Assembly (NCBI RefSeq): GCF_030145145.1
Contig: NZ_JAQYWD010000040.1
Location: 1-61,630, forward strand
Reading direction: 5' to 3'
DNA length: 61,630 nucleotides
Origin: Desulfobacula sp.
GTDB taxonomy: Bacteria; Desulfobacterota; Desulfobacteria; Desulfobacterales; Desulfobacteraceae
The notes under the pieces were generated by a model, which worked only from the letters and a program-made list of their open reading frames with translations, searched no databases and was not told where the DNA came from. This document shows positions 42,080 to 50,587 of the stretch, in pieces (the stretch's first letter is position 1; each line of letters begins with the position of its first letter). Made by a program: the position numbers and the translations under genes.

Positions 42080-43237
42080 TTACAGGCTAAGTTCCAAAAT
42101 TTTCCTGCTGACATCCAATGTGATTTCCTGGCGCTCGCCCAAGCGAATCATTCCATGGGCCTTTAGCTTTTCCTCAAGATCCGGGATGCTGTCGGTACCA
42201 ATGCCATAATCAGACAAGCGGGTTTTTATCTGCATCCGCTCAAAGAATTTACGGGTCTGATCAATGGCAGCATCAATCCGCTGGTCATTGTCGCCTTCAT
42301 TAAAGCCCCAGATGCGCTCGGCATATTGAATCAATTTTTCCCGCTTGCCCTGCCTGCACACCTCCAACAGATTTGGCAGAATAACGGCAAGTGTCTGAGC
42401 GTGATCAAGGCCATGCATGGCCGTCAGTTCATGCCCGATCATATGAGTGGCCCAATCCTGGGGCACACCAGCCCCGATTAAACCATTTAATGCCAGCGTT
42501 GACGCCCACATCAGATTGGAACGGACCTCGTAATCCTTTGGGTTTTCAAGTGCTTTGGGCCCCTCTTCAATCAAAGTCAGCAGCAAGCCTTCAGCGAAGC
42601 GATCCTGAATTTTTGCGTTCACCGGGTATGTCAGGTACTGCTCGACCACATGAACAAAGGCATCAACCACTCCATTGCTGATTTGTCGCAACGGCAGGGT
42701 ATAGGTTTTTTCAGGGTCCAGTACAGAAAAAAGCGGGAATACATGGGGGCTCATGAAGGCCAGTTTCGCCTGTAATGATTTTCGTGTGATAACGCTGCCG
42801 CAATTCATCTCCGAACCCGTCGCCGGAAGGGTTAGTACCGTTCCCATGGGCAATGCCTTTTTAACCGGGGTGCCACCTTTTTCAAGAATCGACCACGGTT
42901 CTCCTTCAAATAAAGCCGCTGCTGCAATGAATTTTGTTCCGTCGATGACAGATCCCCCGCCAACTGCCAGGAGAAAATCAATTGACTCCTTATGCACGAG
43001 TTCAACTGCTTTCATAAGAGTTTCATAAGACGGATTGGGCTCAATACCACTGAATTCGAATAAGGTGTACCCATGAAGGGCCGCAAAAACCTCATCCAGT
43101 GTTCCGTTCTTTTTAACACTGCCTCCCCCGTACAGTACGAGGACCCTACTTTCGGAAGGAATACACTCTTTAATAGTAGCTATTTTTCCCTTGCCAAACA
43201 AGATATTGGTAGGGTTCTTGAAATTAAAATCTAACAT
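42080..43237 (-). CDS. iron-containing alcohol dehydrogenase (YqhD/BdhA-like)
   Basis: A 385-aa group III alcohol dehydrogenase: AVGGGSVIDGTKFIA for NAD(P) binding (about 93), LPATGSEMNCGSVI, and a metal site in ATHMIGHELTAMHGLDHAQT (three His plus an earlier Asp). YqhD-type members reduce short aldehydes, including those from lipid peroxidation, with NADPH. AAAGGA precedes the ATG. It is the first enzyme gene after the TetR regulator in the same direction. Confidence 0.9.
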   Translation of the reverse strand: MLDFNFKNPTNILFGKGKIATIKECIPSESRVLVLYGGGSVKKNGTLDEVFAALHGYTLFEFSGIEPNPSYETLMKAVELVHKESIDFLLAVGGGSVIDGTKFIAAAALFEGEPWSILEKGGTPVKKALPMGTVLTLPATGSEMNCGSVITRKSLQAKLAFMSPHVFPLFSVLDPEKTYTLPLRQISNGVVDAFVHVVEQYLTYPVNAKIQDRFAEGLLLTLIEEGPKALENPKDYEVRSNLMWASTLALNGLIGAGVPQDWATHMIGHELTAMHGLDHAQTLAVILPNLLEVCRQGKREKLIQYAERIWGFNEGDNDQRIDAAIDQTRKFFERMQIKTRLSDYGIGTDSIPDLEEKLKAHGMIRLGERQEITLDVSRKILELSL

Positions 43238-43296
43238 ATAATTATCCTTTATTCGTCTGTGTTGAATTTATTGTTTAAATAATGGGTGAATCTTAA

Positions 43297-43893
43297 TCAG
43301 GGCCTTAGAAAAAAATCAAAAAGGAGACTTATGCATTCTTTGACCGGCGCTGTTGAGTTCACTATTTTCATATTCAACAACGCCCCTTCCCAGGCATTCC
43401 AGATGAATTCTGTTAAGGCATCAGCTGAAATATCACCCCTGACAGTTCCCATGGTTTGACCTTGACTGATCTGTTTTGAAACACGATCTTTCCAGACAGC
43501 CGTTGCCTGATGCATTTTTTGCCGACACAGATCACTGGCCTCGCTAATCTCCGCCGCCAAATTTCCGATGAGACAACCCGTTCTCACTTCACTTTGTTCA
43601 TGATGGGAAATGATCATCTCAAAACTGTATCTCAATGCCCCAAACGGTTCCTTTGGGCCGCTTTTGAGCAAATCGTCCCAAAGGATCGATAAGTTATCCG
43701 AATAGAACTGAATAATTTCAACGGTGTAGTCTTCCTTGCTTTTGAAATAATTATAAAATGACCCTTTCGGCACACCGACTTCATCAACAATTTCCTTAAT
43801 CCCTGTTCCATTGAAGCCGTTTTCTCCAAACAAAATAAGTCCGGTCTGAAGGAGTTTTGTTCTGACTTCAGTTTTTTGCTTTCTTTTTTTCAT
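43297..43893 (-). CDS. TetR/AcrR-family repressor
   Basis: A 198-aa regulator with an N-terminal helix-turn-helix GIKEIVDEVGVPKGSFYNYF followed by KSKEDY, and a C-terminal ligand domain (TDF-like FIWNAWEGALLNMKIV). It opens the electrophile-response operon and probably autoregulates: a GACCGGTC palindrome lies 14 bases before its ATG. The ligand is likely a reactive carbonyl or quinone, by analogy to NemR/AcuR-type regulators. The ribosome site is weak. Confidence 0.87.
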   Translation of the reverse strand: MKKRKQKTEVRTKLLQTGLILFGENGFNGTGIKEIVDEVGVPKGSFYNYFKSKEDYTVEIIQFYSDNLSILWDDLLKSGPKEPFGALRYSFEMIISHHEQSEVRTGCLIGNLAAEISEASDLCRQKMHQATAVWKDRVSKQISQGQTMGTVRGDISADALTEFIWNAWEGALLNMKIVNSTAPVKECISLLFDFFLRP

Positions 43894-43902
43894 GGTTATA
43901 AA

Positions 43903-43918
43903 ATATGACCGGTCGTCT
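43903..43918. promoter_or_regulatory. candidate TetR operator
   Basis: The perfect dyad GACCGGTC at 43907-43914, with near-symmetric flanks (ATAT on the left, GTCT on the right), sits just upstream of the TetR gene. NemR-type operators share GACC/GGTC half-sites. No second copy was found at the HxlR-VOC promoter. Confidence 0.45.
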
Positions 43919-43960
43919 TATTGTCAAGAAAGTTTTTTAAACATGCTCCTTCCTCCAAAA

Positions 43961-44031
43961 AATAGACACAGATTAAGTCAATTTTTTTAGATAAAAGGTC
44001 CTTCTTTAGTGGATAGTAAAAAAGTGTCTAT
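43961..44031. repeat. AATAGACAC inverted-repeat element
   Basis: ATAGACAC at 43962-43969 pairs with GTGTCTAT at 44024-44031; inner T-rich and A-rich arms extend the pairing. A second element with the same AATAGACA/TGTCTATT ends lies at 60151-60211, suggesting a small repeat family. The rest of 43894-44446 holds a 16-bp palindrome at 44114 and no convincing gene. Confidence 0.5.
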
Positions 44032-44446
44032 GTCTATCATTATGGGGTTTCAAGCTGTGATGGAACGGTGAGAACTGGAAAAAGAAAGTGTCGCTTTTAG
44101 CTGAAATTGACCAATACCATATATGGTATATGAATATTTTTCAGTTTTGAAGTTTTGATTCCACTATATGAGCCGCAACCGCAGTTACAACCCAATTTTG
44201 AACTATAAATTTTATAATATATATACATCACATTTTGGCAGATTTCAGAAAATTCCTTCCCGGGGTCTGAACAAAAATCAAGTTGGTCTCCAATAAAAAA
44301 CATTTTACCAGATCCTTCCTTAATCAATTATATTTTCATGATAGTTGATATTTCGAAATATCTTTACAGGCAGCATGAATATTGAGTAGAGTGTATGATC
44401 ATAAATAAATGCTGATCAGTCATTAATTTGTCACTTCGAGGGTAAA

Positions 44447-44674
44447 ATGTTTGATGATAAAAGCTATTTATATAAGCACACAGAAATGCCCAAAGGAAAG
44501 TCAAGTGCAAGGTTGCATGTTACGAAGGCTATCGAAAGATTAGAATGGAGAGACAATAAAACTCAATACGTCAAAATTGATGGTGATCGATTGAAAGAGT
44601 TTTATGATGAATACGTTGAATTAGAGACTAAACTCAAGAAAATTAGGGATATATTTGGCGATACCCAATCTTAA
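44447..44674 (+). CDS. small hypothetical protein, 75 aa
   Basis: A basic, largely helical protein (KHTEMPKGKSSARLHVTKAI, then ELETKLKKIRDIFGD). GAGG stands 8 bases before the ATG. No family is recognised. It ends directly before an attC-like structure and upstream of a HEPN-like gene, so it may be an integron-type cassette or the partner of that gene. Confidence 0.5.
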   Translation: MFDDKSYLYKHTEMPKGKSSARLHVTKAIERLEWRDNKTQYVKIDGDRLKEFYDEYVELETKLKKIRDIFGDTQS

Positions 44675-44806
44675 AAACAACGCATAACCATCCGGCTTCA
44701 CCAGATCGCAGGGGTCGGGGCGCTTTGGAAACCTTTGGGTTAATGTAATTCATAGAGATTTAAAAATTCTTAGTAGCCCCTTCGCCAGGTGATCCGGGGC
44801 GTTATT
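44675..44806 (+). other. attC-like imperfect inverted repeat
   Basis: AACGC at 44679 pairs with GCGTT at 44799-44803, CCGG at 44692 with CCGG at 44794, and TCACC at 44698 with GGTGA at 44788. The order, spacing, about 130-base length, small bulges and closing GGGGCGTTA resemble integron attC (VCR-type) sites between cassettes. The core is not a perfect GTTRRRY, so the assignment is tentative. Confidence 0.4.
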
Positions 44807-44818
44807 AATAGGGATAAC

Positions 44819-45319
44819 ATGAACTATCTTGAACTGATAAAAAAAGAGTGTTTTGAGGAATCCCCTTACTTCAAAGATGAAATAGATTTTCTTAAATCAT
44901 TATTTATTGAAAGAAACTATTTTGATATTATCATTATTGCACCCCAACTAATGGAAAAAATCGCATACGAGATTGATGAATGTTATGATCAATACTTAAC
45001 CAGGAAAATGGGAGAACCTTCTGAAGAGGAAAAAGAGGTACATAGTTTATATAGTAGGGTTATCAAAGAAGAATCAACAAAAGCGAGGGTTGCAAAAATA
45101 CTTATAGACCTATATCAAAATGAACATTTCGATTGTTCTTTTTCAAGAAATGAATTTATTAAATATTTTACCAAATTGGAAAACATAATATCTTGCCGTA
45201 ACCATCTTGCCCATGATTTTTACAAGATCCAAATTTCAAAGAAAAGAATTAAACAAGTTGCAAATGAAGCAATTGAACTCATTGAATTATTGGCATATTA
45301 TCCAGGATTAGGATATTAA
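44819..45319 (+). CDS. HEPN-like protein, 166 aa
   Basis: The ATG at 44819 is preferred to a GTG at 44789, which lies inside the attC-like stem. The protein is all-helical and AT-rich in codon use. Near its C-terminus it carries RNHLAH (R127 to H132), which fits the RX4H active motif of HEPN ribonucleases and of DUF4145-like proteins. Upstream helices contain conserved-looking acidic positions (YEIDECYDQYL). If active it could be a toxin-type RNase, with the 75-aa gene before it as a possible partner. Both are inference; a non-catalytic HEPN is equally possible. Confidence 0.5.
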   Translation: MNYLELIKKECFEESPYFKDEIDFLKSLFIERNYFDIIIIAPQLMEKIAYEIDECYDQYLTRKMGEPSEEEKEVHSLYSRVIKEESTKARVAKILIDLYQNEHFDCSFSRNEFIKYFTKLENIISCRNHLAHDFYKIQISKKRIKQVANEAIELIELLAYYPGLGY

Positions 45320-45355
45320 AATTCACAATTCCGACTGCTGAAGCAGATCATTAAA

Positions 45356-45676
45356 CTATATTTTTTGATAAGCTTCATATATTAGGTACTTCCTCATAGT
45401 GGTTTTTTTAATATAAAAAAAACATTCCCCCCCTTCAGGCATAAGAATATCTTGCCAGATTACATTTATTCTTGGATCTTTGCCTGCCAAATGATTTATG
45501 GCAATATTTGATATATCCACAGCATCCACCTGGAAGCCTTTTTTTAAGCAAGGAATCTGCTATTTCTGCCATTTCCACAAGCAAGATCCAGGGTGTTCCC
45601 ATGAGATGCCAGAGAGATATACTTTTTTAAAATATTTGAAGGATGATTGTCAGGTTTCAGAACAGACAAATCAAAC
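45356..45676 (-). pseudogene. SAM-dependent methyltransferase (TehB-like) fragment, frameshifted
   Basis: Read leftward: KPDNHPSNILKKYISLASHG, then the SAM motif NTLDLACGNGRNSRFLA. A shift in a run of seven A (about 45539-45545) interrupts the frame. After it follow KKGFQVDAVDISNIAINHLA and DPRINVIWQDILMPEGGECF. The fragment ends at a TAG at 45356, far short of a 200-residue methyltransferase, and its 5' end abuts the 89-bp repeat at 45671. Clearly non-functional. Confidence 0.75.
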
Positions 45677-45759
45677 TTGATACCAGTGAGGGATATTACA
45701 AATCATTCTGAGAAAGGGGATGGTTTTGATGATTTGGGTGTAAAAAAGACTGTTTAACC
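45671..45759 (+). repeat. 89-bp dispersed repeat, copy B
   Basis: Same element as 1986-2074 (83 of 89 identical). It borders the truncated methyltransferase gene. Confidence 0.7.
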
Positions 45760-45872
45760 AGTTCCCCTATAGTCCCATATGCAAAACTGATAATGCAAAT
45801 TTTTTTCTGTATTTATAATCCGTATACAAATTGAATGGTATCAACACCCTTTATTTACCTTATTATTTACTC

Positions 45873-45900
45873 TTGTACAAAACCCTGATACACTTATACA
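45873..45900 (+). promoter_or_regulatory. candidate promoter of the structured RNA
   Basis: TTGTAC, 16 bases, TATACA. A start near 45907 would give a transcript of about 170 bases to the terminator. Confidence 0.45.
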
Positions 45901-45905
45901 TAGAA

Positions 45906-46078
45906 TTTAACTGAAACATGCAGGGAACAAGAGTTTCCGTTGGTAGCAGTTTGATTGCAAACAAATCTCTGCGTCGCTACCAAAATAATGAAGAGGCTTG
46001 ATACATAAGCCTTTTAACATAAGCGAAACCCCCGTTTCCAATGGTGTACAAACGCATCAGAAACGGGGGTTTTTTTTA
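45906..46078 (+). ncRNA. candidate structured small RNA
   Basis: Between a promoter-like sequence and a strong terminator no ORF is seen, but stems stack up: GGTAGC/GCTACC enclosing GTTTG-ATTG-CAAAC, then GGCTT/AAGCC with a 7-base loop, then the terminator. It matches no RNA family I can name. It may be a free-standing sRNA, or a leader (attenuator) for queD-queE-queC, which starts 173 bases further on. It does not resemble preQ1-I, -II or -III riboswitches. Confidence 0.45.
46025..46078 (+). terminator. strong intrinsic terminator
   Basis: Perfect 13-bp stem AAACCCCCGTTTC/GAAACGGGGGTTT with a 21-base loop, running into eight T. Confidence 0.9.
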
Positions 46079-46173
46079 AGATAATGTTCCCAAGTTCATG
46101 ATTTGTTGTCCATTTCCTCTGCAATGGGCTGACATTATGCTTATTTTATACACTTTTTGCCCTGTCCTGCCCC

Positions 46174-46203
46174 TTGACATTTTTGATTCAGAACAAAGTT
46201 TAT
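46174..46203 (+). promoter_or_regulatory. candidate promoter of the que operon
   Basis: A perfect TTGACA at 46174 followed after 18 bases by GTTTAT, about 50 bases before the queD ATG. It lies after the terminator, so the que genes can be transcribed independently of the upstream RNA. Confidence 0.4.
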
Positions 46204-46250
46204 GGGTATTATTAAAACCGTAATTGCAGGATCTATATAAAGGAGTGTGT

Positions 46251-46631
46251 ATGACGGGTGTATATGAAATTTATATAAAAGATCATTTTTCCGCTGCCCA
46301 TGTGTTGAAAGGGTATGATGGAGATTGTTCCAATATGCATGGCCACAACTGGATCATTGAGGCCTATATTCAGTGCACAAAACTCAACGAACTGGGAATT
46401 GGTATTGATTTCAGGGATGTAAAGGAAACGGTAACCAATGTACTCAGTAAGCTTGACCATACCACACTCAATGACATTGCAGAGTTTAGCAGCATCAATC
46501 CAACATCTGAAAACATTTCCAAATTTTTATATACCGAACTGTCCCGACGGCTGAACACCGACCATATCACCGTCAGCAAAGTCATGGTATTTGAAAGCCC
46601 CGGATGCGGGTCTTCCTACCAGGAGGGATAA
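46251..46631 (+). CDS. queD: 6-carboxy-5,6,7,8-tetrahydropterin synthase QueD
   Basis: First step unique to 7-deazaguanine synthesis: converts dihydroneopterin triphosphate to carboxytetrahydropterin. Zn ligands appear as HFSAAH and MHGHNW (residues 10-36). The ATG at 46251 has AAGGAG 5-6 bases upstream; an in-frame codon 27 bases earlier has none. The 126-aa length is normal. The stop TAA is directly followed by the GTG of queE. With queE and queC it supplies preQ0 for queuosine in tRNA. Confidence 0.93.
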   Translation: MTGVYEIYIKDHFSAAHVLKGYDGDCSNMHGHNWIIEAYIQCTKLNELGIGIDFRDVKETVTNVLSKLDHTTLNDIAEFSSINPTSENISKFLYTELSRRLNTDHITVSKVMVFESPGCGSSYQEG

Positions 46632-47276
46632 GTGCAGCTGAACGTCTGCGAAATTTTTTACAGCCTTCAGGGGGAATCCTCATTTACCGGGCTGCCCTGC
46701 ATTTTCATACGGCTTTCCGGATGCAATCTGAAGTGTTCATGGTGTGACACCGGGTATGCCAACACAGAATTTCACGCCATGACATTTGACCAGATCCTGA
46801 AAAAAGTGGATGCGTATAATTGCAATCTGGTTGAAATCACCGGCGGTGAACCTTTGCTGCAAAACGATACATCCAAACTGATATCCGTACTGTTAAAAAA
46901 AAAATACCAGGTTCTCCTTGAAACCAACGGCAGTAAAAGCATTCAAAATATCCATCCGGACTGCATAAAGATCATGGATATCAAATGTCCGTCCAGCAAT
47001 GAATCAAATAGTTTTTTGTTCGATAACATCCCGTTCTTGACAAAACAAGACGAGATCAAATTTGTCATTGGTTCCAGAAAAGACTATGTGTTTGCCAAAG
47101 CCATCATTGAAAATGAATTAACCGGTATTTCCCAAAAAAAAATCCATCTGTCACCGGTTTTCGGACACATAGCGCCTGACGTCATTGCTGCCTGGATGAT
47201 AGATGACAATCTTCATGCAAGGCTTTCCCTGCAGCAGCACAAAACCATATGGGAACCGGACAAAAGAGGGGTTTAA
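46632..47276 (+). CDS. queE: 7-carboxy-7-deazaguanine synthase QueE
   Basis: A radical SAM enzyme converting carboxytetrahydropterin to 7-carboxy-7-deazaguanine. The cluster motif is CNLKCSWC (Cys31, 35, 38; CX3CX2C), preceded by SLQGESSFTGLPCIFIR and followed by LVEITGGEPLLQ. The 214-aa size fits. The GTG start abuts the queD stop and uses AGGAGG in the end of queD, so translation is coupled. Confidence 0.93.
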   Translation: MQLNVCEIFYSLQGESSFTGLPCIFIRLSGCNLKCSWCDTGYANTEFHAMTFDQILKKVDAYNCNLVEITGGEPLLQNDTSKLISVLLKKKYQVLLETNGSKSIQNIHPDCIKIMDIKCPSSNESNSFLFDNIPFLTKQDEIKFVIGSRKDYVFAKAIIENELTGISQKKIHLSPVFGHIAPDVIAAWMIDDNLHARLSLQQHKTIWEPDKRGV

Positions 47277-47285
47277 CACAGACAA

Positions 47286-47975
47286 ATGACTGACAAAGCC
47301 ATTGTACTTTCCAGCGGCGGGATTGATTCCACCACTGCCATGGCCATTGCAAAATCAAAGGGCAAAGAGATTTACGCCCTGAGTTTCAGATATGGACAAC
47401 GCCATGCCCTGGAACTTGAAGCATCCAAACAGGTGGCCATTTCTCTGGGGGCAAAGGTCCATAAAATCATTGACATTGATTTAAGGCAATTTGGCGGCTC
47501 AGCCCTGACCGATGATATCCATGTTCCCAAACATGACACAATGGATGATATTGACAGGGACCAGATTCCCATCACGTATGTTCCCGCCCGAAACACCATT
47601 TTTCTGTCCTATGCCATGGCCTGGGCTGAAGTGTTAATGGCCACATCCATATACATTGGTGTGACAGCCGTGGATTATTCCGGGTATCCTGACTGCAGGC
47701 CCGAGTTTATTGATGCATTTGAACGAATGGCCAACCTGGCCACCAAAACCGGCGTCACAGGACAAGCCATCCTGACCATTGAAACCCCTTTGATCCATCT
47801 GTCAAAAGGAGACATTATCAAAACAGGAAATGACCTGGGGGTGGATTATGCGTTAACCCTTTCCTGTTATGACCCCGATGCCAACGGCAGGTCCTGTGGC
47901 AGATGTGACAGTTGCCTTCACAGGATAAAGGGATTTAAAGAAGCCGGTATTAAAGATCCGACGGTTTACGTTTAG
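47286..47975 (+). CDS. queC: 7-cyano-7-deazaguanine synthase QueC
   Basis: ATP-dependent nitrile-forming enzyme giving preQ0. PP-loop [14 protein letters not shown] (residues 7-20), RYGQRHALE, and the C-terminal zinc site [17 protein letters not shown]. Length 229 aa is normal. It ends tail-to-tail with a 26-base overlap over the Fe-S protein gene on the other strand, leaving no room for a terminator between them. Confidence 0.94.
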   Translation: MTDKAIVLSSGGIDSTTAMAIAKSKGKEIYALSFRYGQRHALELEASKQVAISLGAKVHKIIDIDLRQFGGSALTDDIHVPKHDTMDDIDRDQIPITYVPARNTIFLSYAMAWAEVLMATSIYIGVTAVDYSGYPDCRPEFIDAFERMANLATKTGVTGQAILTIETPLIHLSKGDIIKTGNDLGVDYALTLSCYDPDANGRSCGRCDSCLHRIKGFKEAGIKDPTVYV

Positions 47976-49314
47976 CCCCAAGGGCTTGCGCATAGATCTC
48001 CACCGGATGTTTCACCGCCACCGGCTGTTTTAATCTGGCCAGCATATCAGATATCTGCATCATGCATGCAGGACAGGAGGTTGCCACTGTGGAACACCCG
48101 GTATCAATAATGTTCTGGGCTTTTTTCAGGCCAATTTGGGTTGAAATGTCATAGTGGGCAAGATTGAAACTTCCCCCCATGCCACAGCAGGTGTCACTGT
48201 CCTTCATTTCTTTTATATCATGGCCGGCAGCAAGAATGACTTGCCGGGGCTCATTAAATATGCCCAGGGATTTTTTCAGGTGACAGGGATCATGATAGGT
48301 AACCTTTTTTTTGCCCCCCTCATTTTCTGGAATTGCAGATGTCAGGTCAAACCGCTTTTCCATGAGCCAGCTGATATCCACGGTTTTTTCAGCCAATGCT
48401 TCAATCCGGCGTAACAATAGTTTATCCCCTTGTTTTAACAGGGAGGGCCACAGGTTTATAATGGTGGAGGAACAGGTGGCACAGGCCGTCACCAGATAAT
48501 CAAATTTTTCTTTTGAAAAAAGGTCTATATGGCGTTTTACAAGGACCTTAAAGGTTTCAAAATCGCCGGATGCAATGGCAGGAATACCACAGCAGCCCTG
48601 ATGGGAAGGGATAAACACCTGGGCATTAAAATGGCTTAATACATCCACCACGCTGTGGGCAATATTGGGAAATGCCTTGTCAATCAAACACCCCACAAAA
48701 AACGCCACCTTTACCCCTTTCCCGTCAATCCGGCAGTCTATGCTGCCAAGGGTCTGGTTAAAAGCGGTGTCGTCCAGGGGAACCATATGTCGATGCCGCA
48801 GCAGTGGCGAGGCAATCCTGGCACAGGACGTTTTCTGGACATTGTGCTCTCGTTTAAAAAATATTTTTTGAAATGACGCAACCCGCCCCATGAGACCATT
48901 GAATGTATCCGGGTGAGACAGCAGTTGTTTAAACACTATTTTTTTTGCAAAGGGTAATCCCAGATATTGCGCAATGATGACCCGGGCCTTTAGAAATATG
49001 TCAAGAACATTCACGCCACTGGGACATCCATGGGCGCAGGATCCACAAAGAAGGCATCGTTGGAGACGCTCGTTCACCCCTTTTGCATCATCAAACATCT
49101 GGTCAATCAATCCATTGATCAGTACCAGCTTCCCCCTTGACACATCGGCTTCTTTTCCGGTCTGGGCAAACAACGGGCAATTGGCCTGACACATCCCGCA
49201 ACGGGTACAAGCGGCCAGTTGATCTTCCAGCTTTCTCACATCCCGGGCAAGCTGCTGCATTTTACCGGTGGCCGCCAGGTTACGTGTTACCTTCAGGCTA
49301 TTCAGGTTAACCAT
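47950..49314 (-). CDS. (Fe-S)-binding protein, glycolate oxidase GlcF-like
   Basis: Start 49314 ([13 protein letters not shown]) lies within the serB stop region (8-base overlap). The 454-aa protein has two 4Fe-4S motifs, [12 protein letters not shown] and [12 protein letters not shown] (about residues 35-105), and two CCG domains (HQGCCGIPA about 240, [10 protein letters not shown] about 380). This is the GlcF/LutA-like electron-transfer subunit that works with an FAD glycolate or D-lactate dehydrogenase. No FAD subunit is adjacent; the neighbour is serB, and an OFA-type transporter follows upstream, so organic-acid oxidation is plausible. Confidence 0.85.
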   Translation of the reverse strand: MVNLNSLKVTRNLAATGKMQQLARDVRKLEDQLAACTRCGMCQANCPLFAQTGKEADVSRGKLVLINGLIDQMFDDAKGVNERLQRCLLCGSCAHGCPSGVNVLDIFLKARVIIAQYLGLPFAKKIVFKQLLSHPDTFNGLMGRVASFQKIFFKREHNVQKTSCARIASPLLRHRHMVPLDDTAFNQTLGSIDCRIDGKGVKVAFFVGCLIDKAFPNIAHSVVDVLSHFNAQVFIPSHQGCCGIPAIASGDFETFKVLVKRHIDLFSKEKFDYLVTACATCSSTIINLWPSLLKQGDKLLLRRIEALAEKTVDISWLMEKRFDLTSAIPENEGGKKKVTYHDPCHLKKSLGIFNEPRQVILAAGHDIKEMKDSDTCCGMGGSFNLAHYDISTQIGLKKAQNIIDTGCSTVATSCPACMMQISDMLARLKQPVAVKHPVEIYAQALGAKRKPSDL

Positions 49315-50554
49315 ATGAATACTCAGTGGCCTGCCGAACTTCCTGTTTGATCTCCCGTTCATGAATACCGATCAGGTACAGAAGACCGTCCAGCCCAACA
49401 CTTGAAATGGTATTGGAGGCTCGCTGCCGGACAACCGGTTTGGCATTGAAGGCAACCCCTAAACCGGCAATGCTGATCATGGGAAGATCATTGGCCCCAT
49501 CGCCCACGGCAATGGTCTGTTCAAGGGCGATCCCCTCCTTTTGGGCAATCTGTCGTAACAAGATGGCTTTTTTCTCACCATCTATAATCTCCCCTTTCAC
49601 CTCGCCGGTGACCACGCCATCTTCCATATCCAAGTCATTGGCATACATATAATCAAATCCCAGCCGATCCTTTAAATATTCACCCACAAAGGTAAATCCA
49701 CCGGACAGGATCCCCAGCTTGTAGCCCAGGCCTCTCAGGGTCTTGGTCACCAGGTCCGCTCCCTCCGTCAAGGGCAGGGTCTTTGATATGTGAGCCAGCT
49801 GTTCTTGTTTTATCCCTTTTAACAATGCCACCCGTTTTCTAAAACTTTCTTTAAAATCGATTTCCCCCCTCATGGCAGATTCAGTAATTTTATCCACCTG
49901 CTGCCCCATCCCCACCAGCTTGGCCAGTTCAACAATGACTTCGGCCTGAATCAAGGTGGAATCCATGTCAAAAACAACCAGTTTCCTGTTTTTTCTGTAG
50001 ATGTTGTCCACATGAAAAGAGATATCAATCCCGGCTTTTTGAGAAATTTCCATGAATCTTTTTCTCATATCAAGAATATTCAACGGTTTTCCACTGACGG
50101 AAAGCTGCACACTGGCCCTTGGATTATGCTGGGTTTGTTTAAGGGAAATCCTGCCTGTCAAGCGGGAAATACCATCAATGTTCAAATGATTATCAGCGAT
50201 GATAGAGGCAACAGCGGAAATCTGCTGGGCCGTTATGGTTCTGCCCAAAAGGGTAATAATCCGTCGTTCTTTGCCCTGGGCATGAACCCATTTTTCATAA
50301 CTCTCCGAGTCAATCGGCTTTATGTCAATCTGGAGACCCATTTTATGGCCCTCATACAACATATCTTTGAAAATGGGGGAAAAATCCCTTGACTTGGGAA
50401 TTTCAGCCAGAATCCCCAGGGAAATATGCTCATGGATAACCGCCTGACCAATATCCAGGATATTCACCTCATATTCTGCCAAAATCCCTGTAAACTTTGC
50501 ATCCAGGCCTTTTCTATCCCTGCCGGTAATGTTGATCAATACGACATCACTCAT
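49307..50554 (-). CDS. serB: phosphoserine phosphatase with N-terminal ACT domains
   Basis: Makes serine from phosphoserine. Residues about 1-170 are two ACT-like regulatory domains (NITGRDRKGLDAKFTGILAE, ITLLGRTITAQQISAVASI). The HAD phosphatase begins VVFDMDSTLIQAEVIVELA (DxD nucleophile near residue 195) and continues with LSGGFTFV and VGDGANDLPM. The 415-aa length equals the long SerB type of Desulfobacterota. The 3' end overlaps the GlcF-like gene start. Confidence 0.93.
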   Translation of the reverse strand: MSDVVLINITGRDRKGLDAKFTGILAEYEVNILDIGQAVIHEHISLGILAEIPKSRDFSPIFKDMLYEGHKMGLQIDIKPIDSESYEKWVHAQGKERRIITLLGRTITAQQISAVASIIADNHLNIDGISRLTGRISLKQTQHNPRASVQLSVSGKPLNILDMRKRFMEISQKAGIDISFHVDNIYRKNRKLVVFDMDSTLIQAEVIVELAKLVGMGQQVDKITESAMRGEIDFKESFRKRVALLKGIKQEQLAHISKTLPLTEGADLVTKTLRGLGYKLGILSGGFTFVGEYLKDRLGFDYMYANDLDMEDGVVTGEVKGEIIDGEKKAILLRQIAQKEGIALEQTIAVGDGANDLPMISIAGLGVAFNAKPVVRQRASNTISSVGLDGLLYLIGIHEREIKQEVRQATEYSYG

Positions 50555-50587
50555 TGCCCTTATCCTTCACTTCATATTTAACGGTTA

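Noticed and set aside
40840-42114. Longer start for the old yellow enzyme at 42114
   Set aside because: The added 46 residues have no ribosome site and no similarity; the ATG at 41976 fits the family N-terminus.
44097-44327. 76-codon reverse frame with a CNCGCG segment
   Set aside because: No ribosome site, covers a palindrome, and the composition looks random.
45540-45560. In-frame stop in the methyltransferase frame as a recoded codon
   Set aside because: The stop is TAA and disappears after a shift in a run of A; the gene is also truncated at its ends.
45906-46078. preQ1 riboswitch before queD
   Set aside because: None of the sequence patterns I know for preQ1-I, -II or -III is visible; kept only as an unnamed structured RNA.
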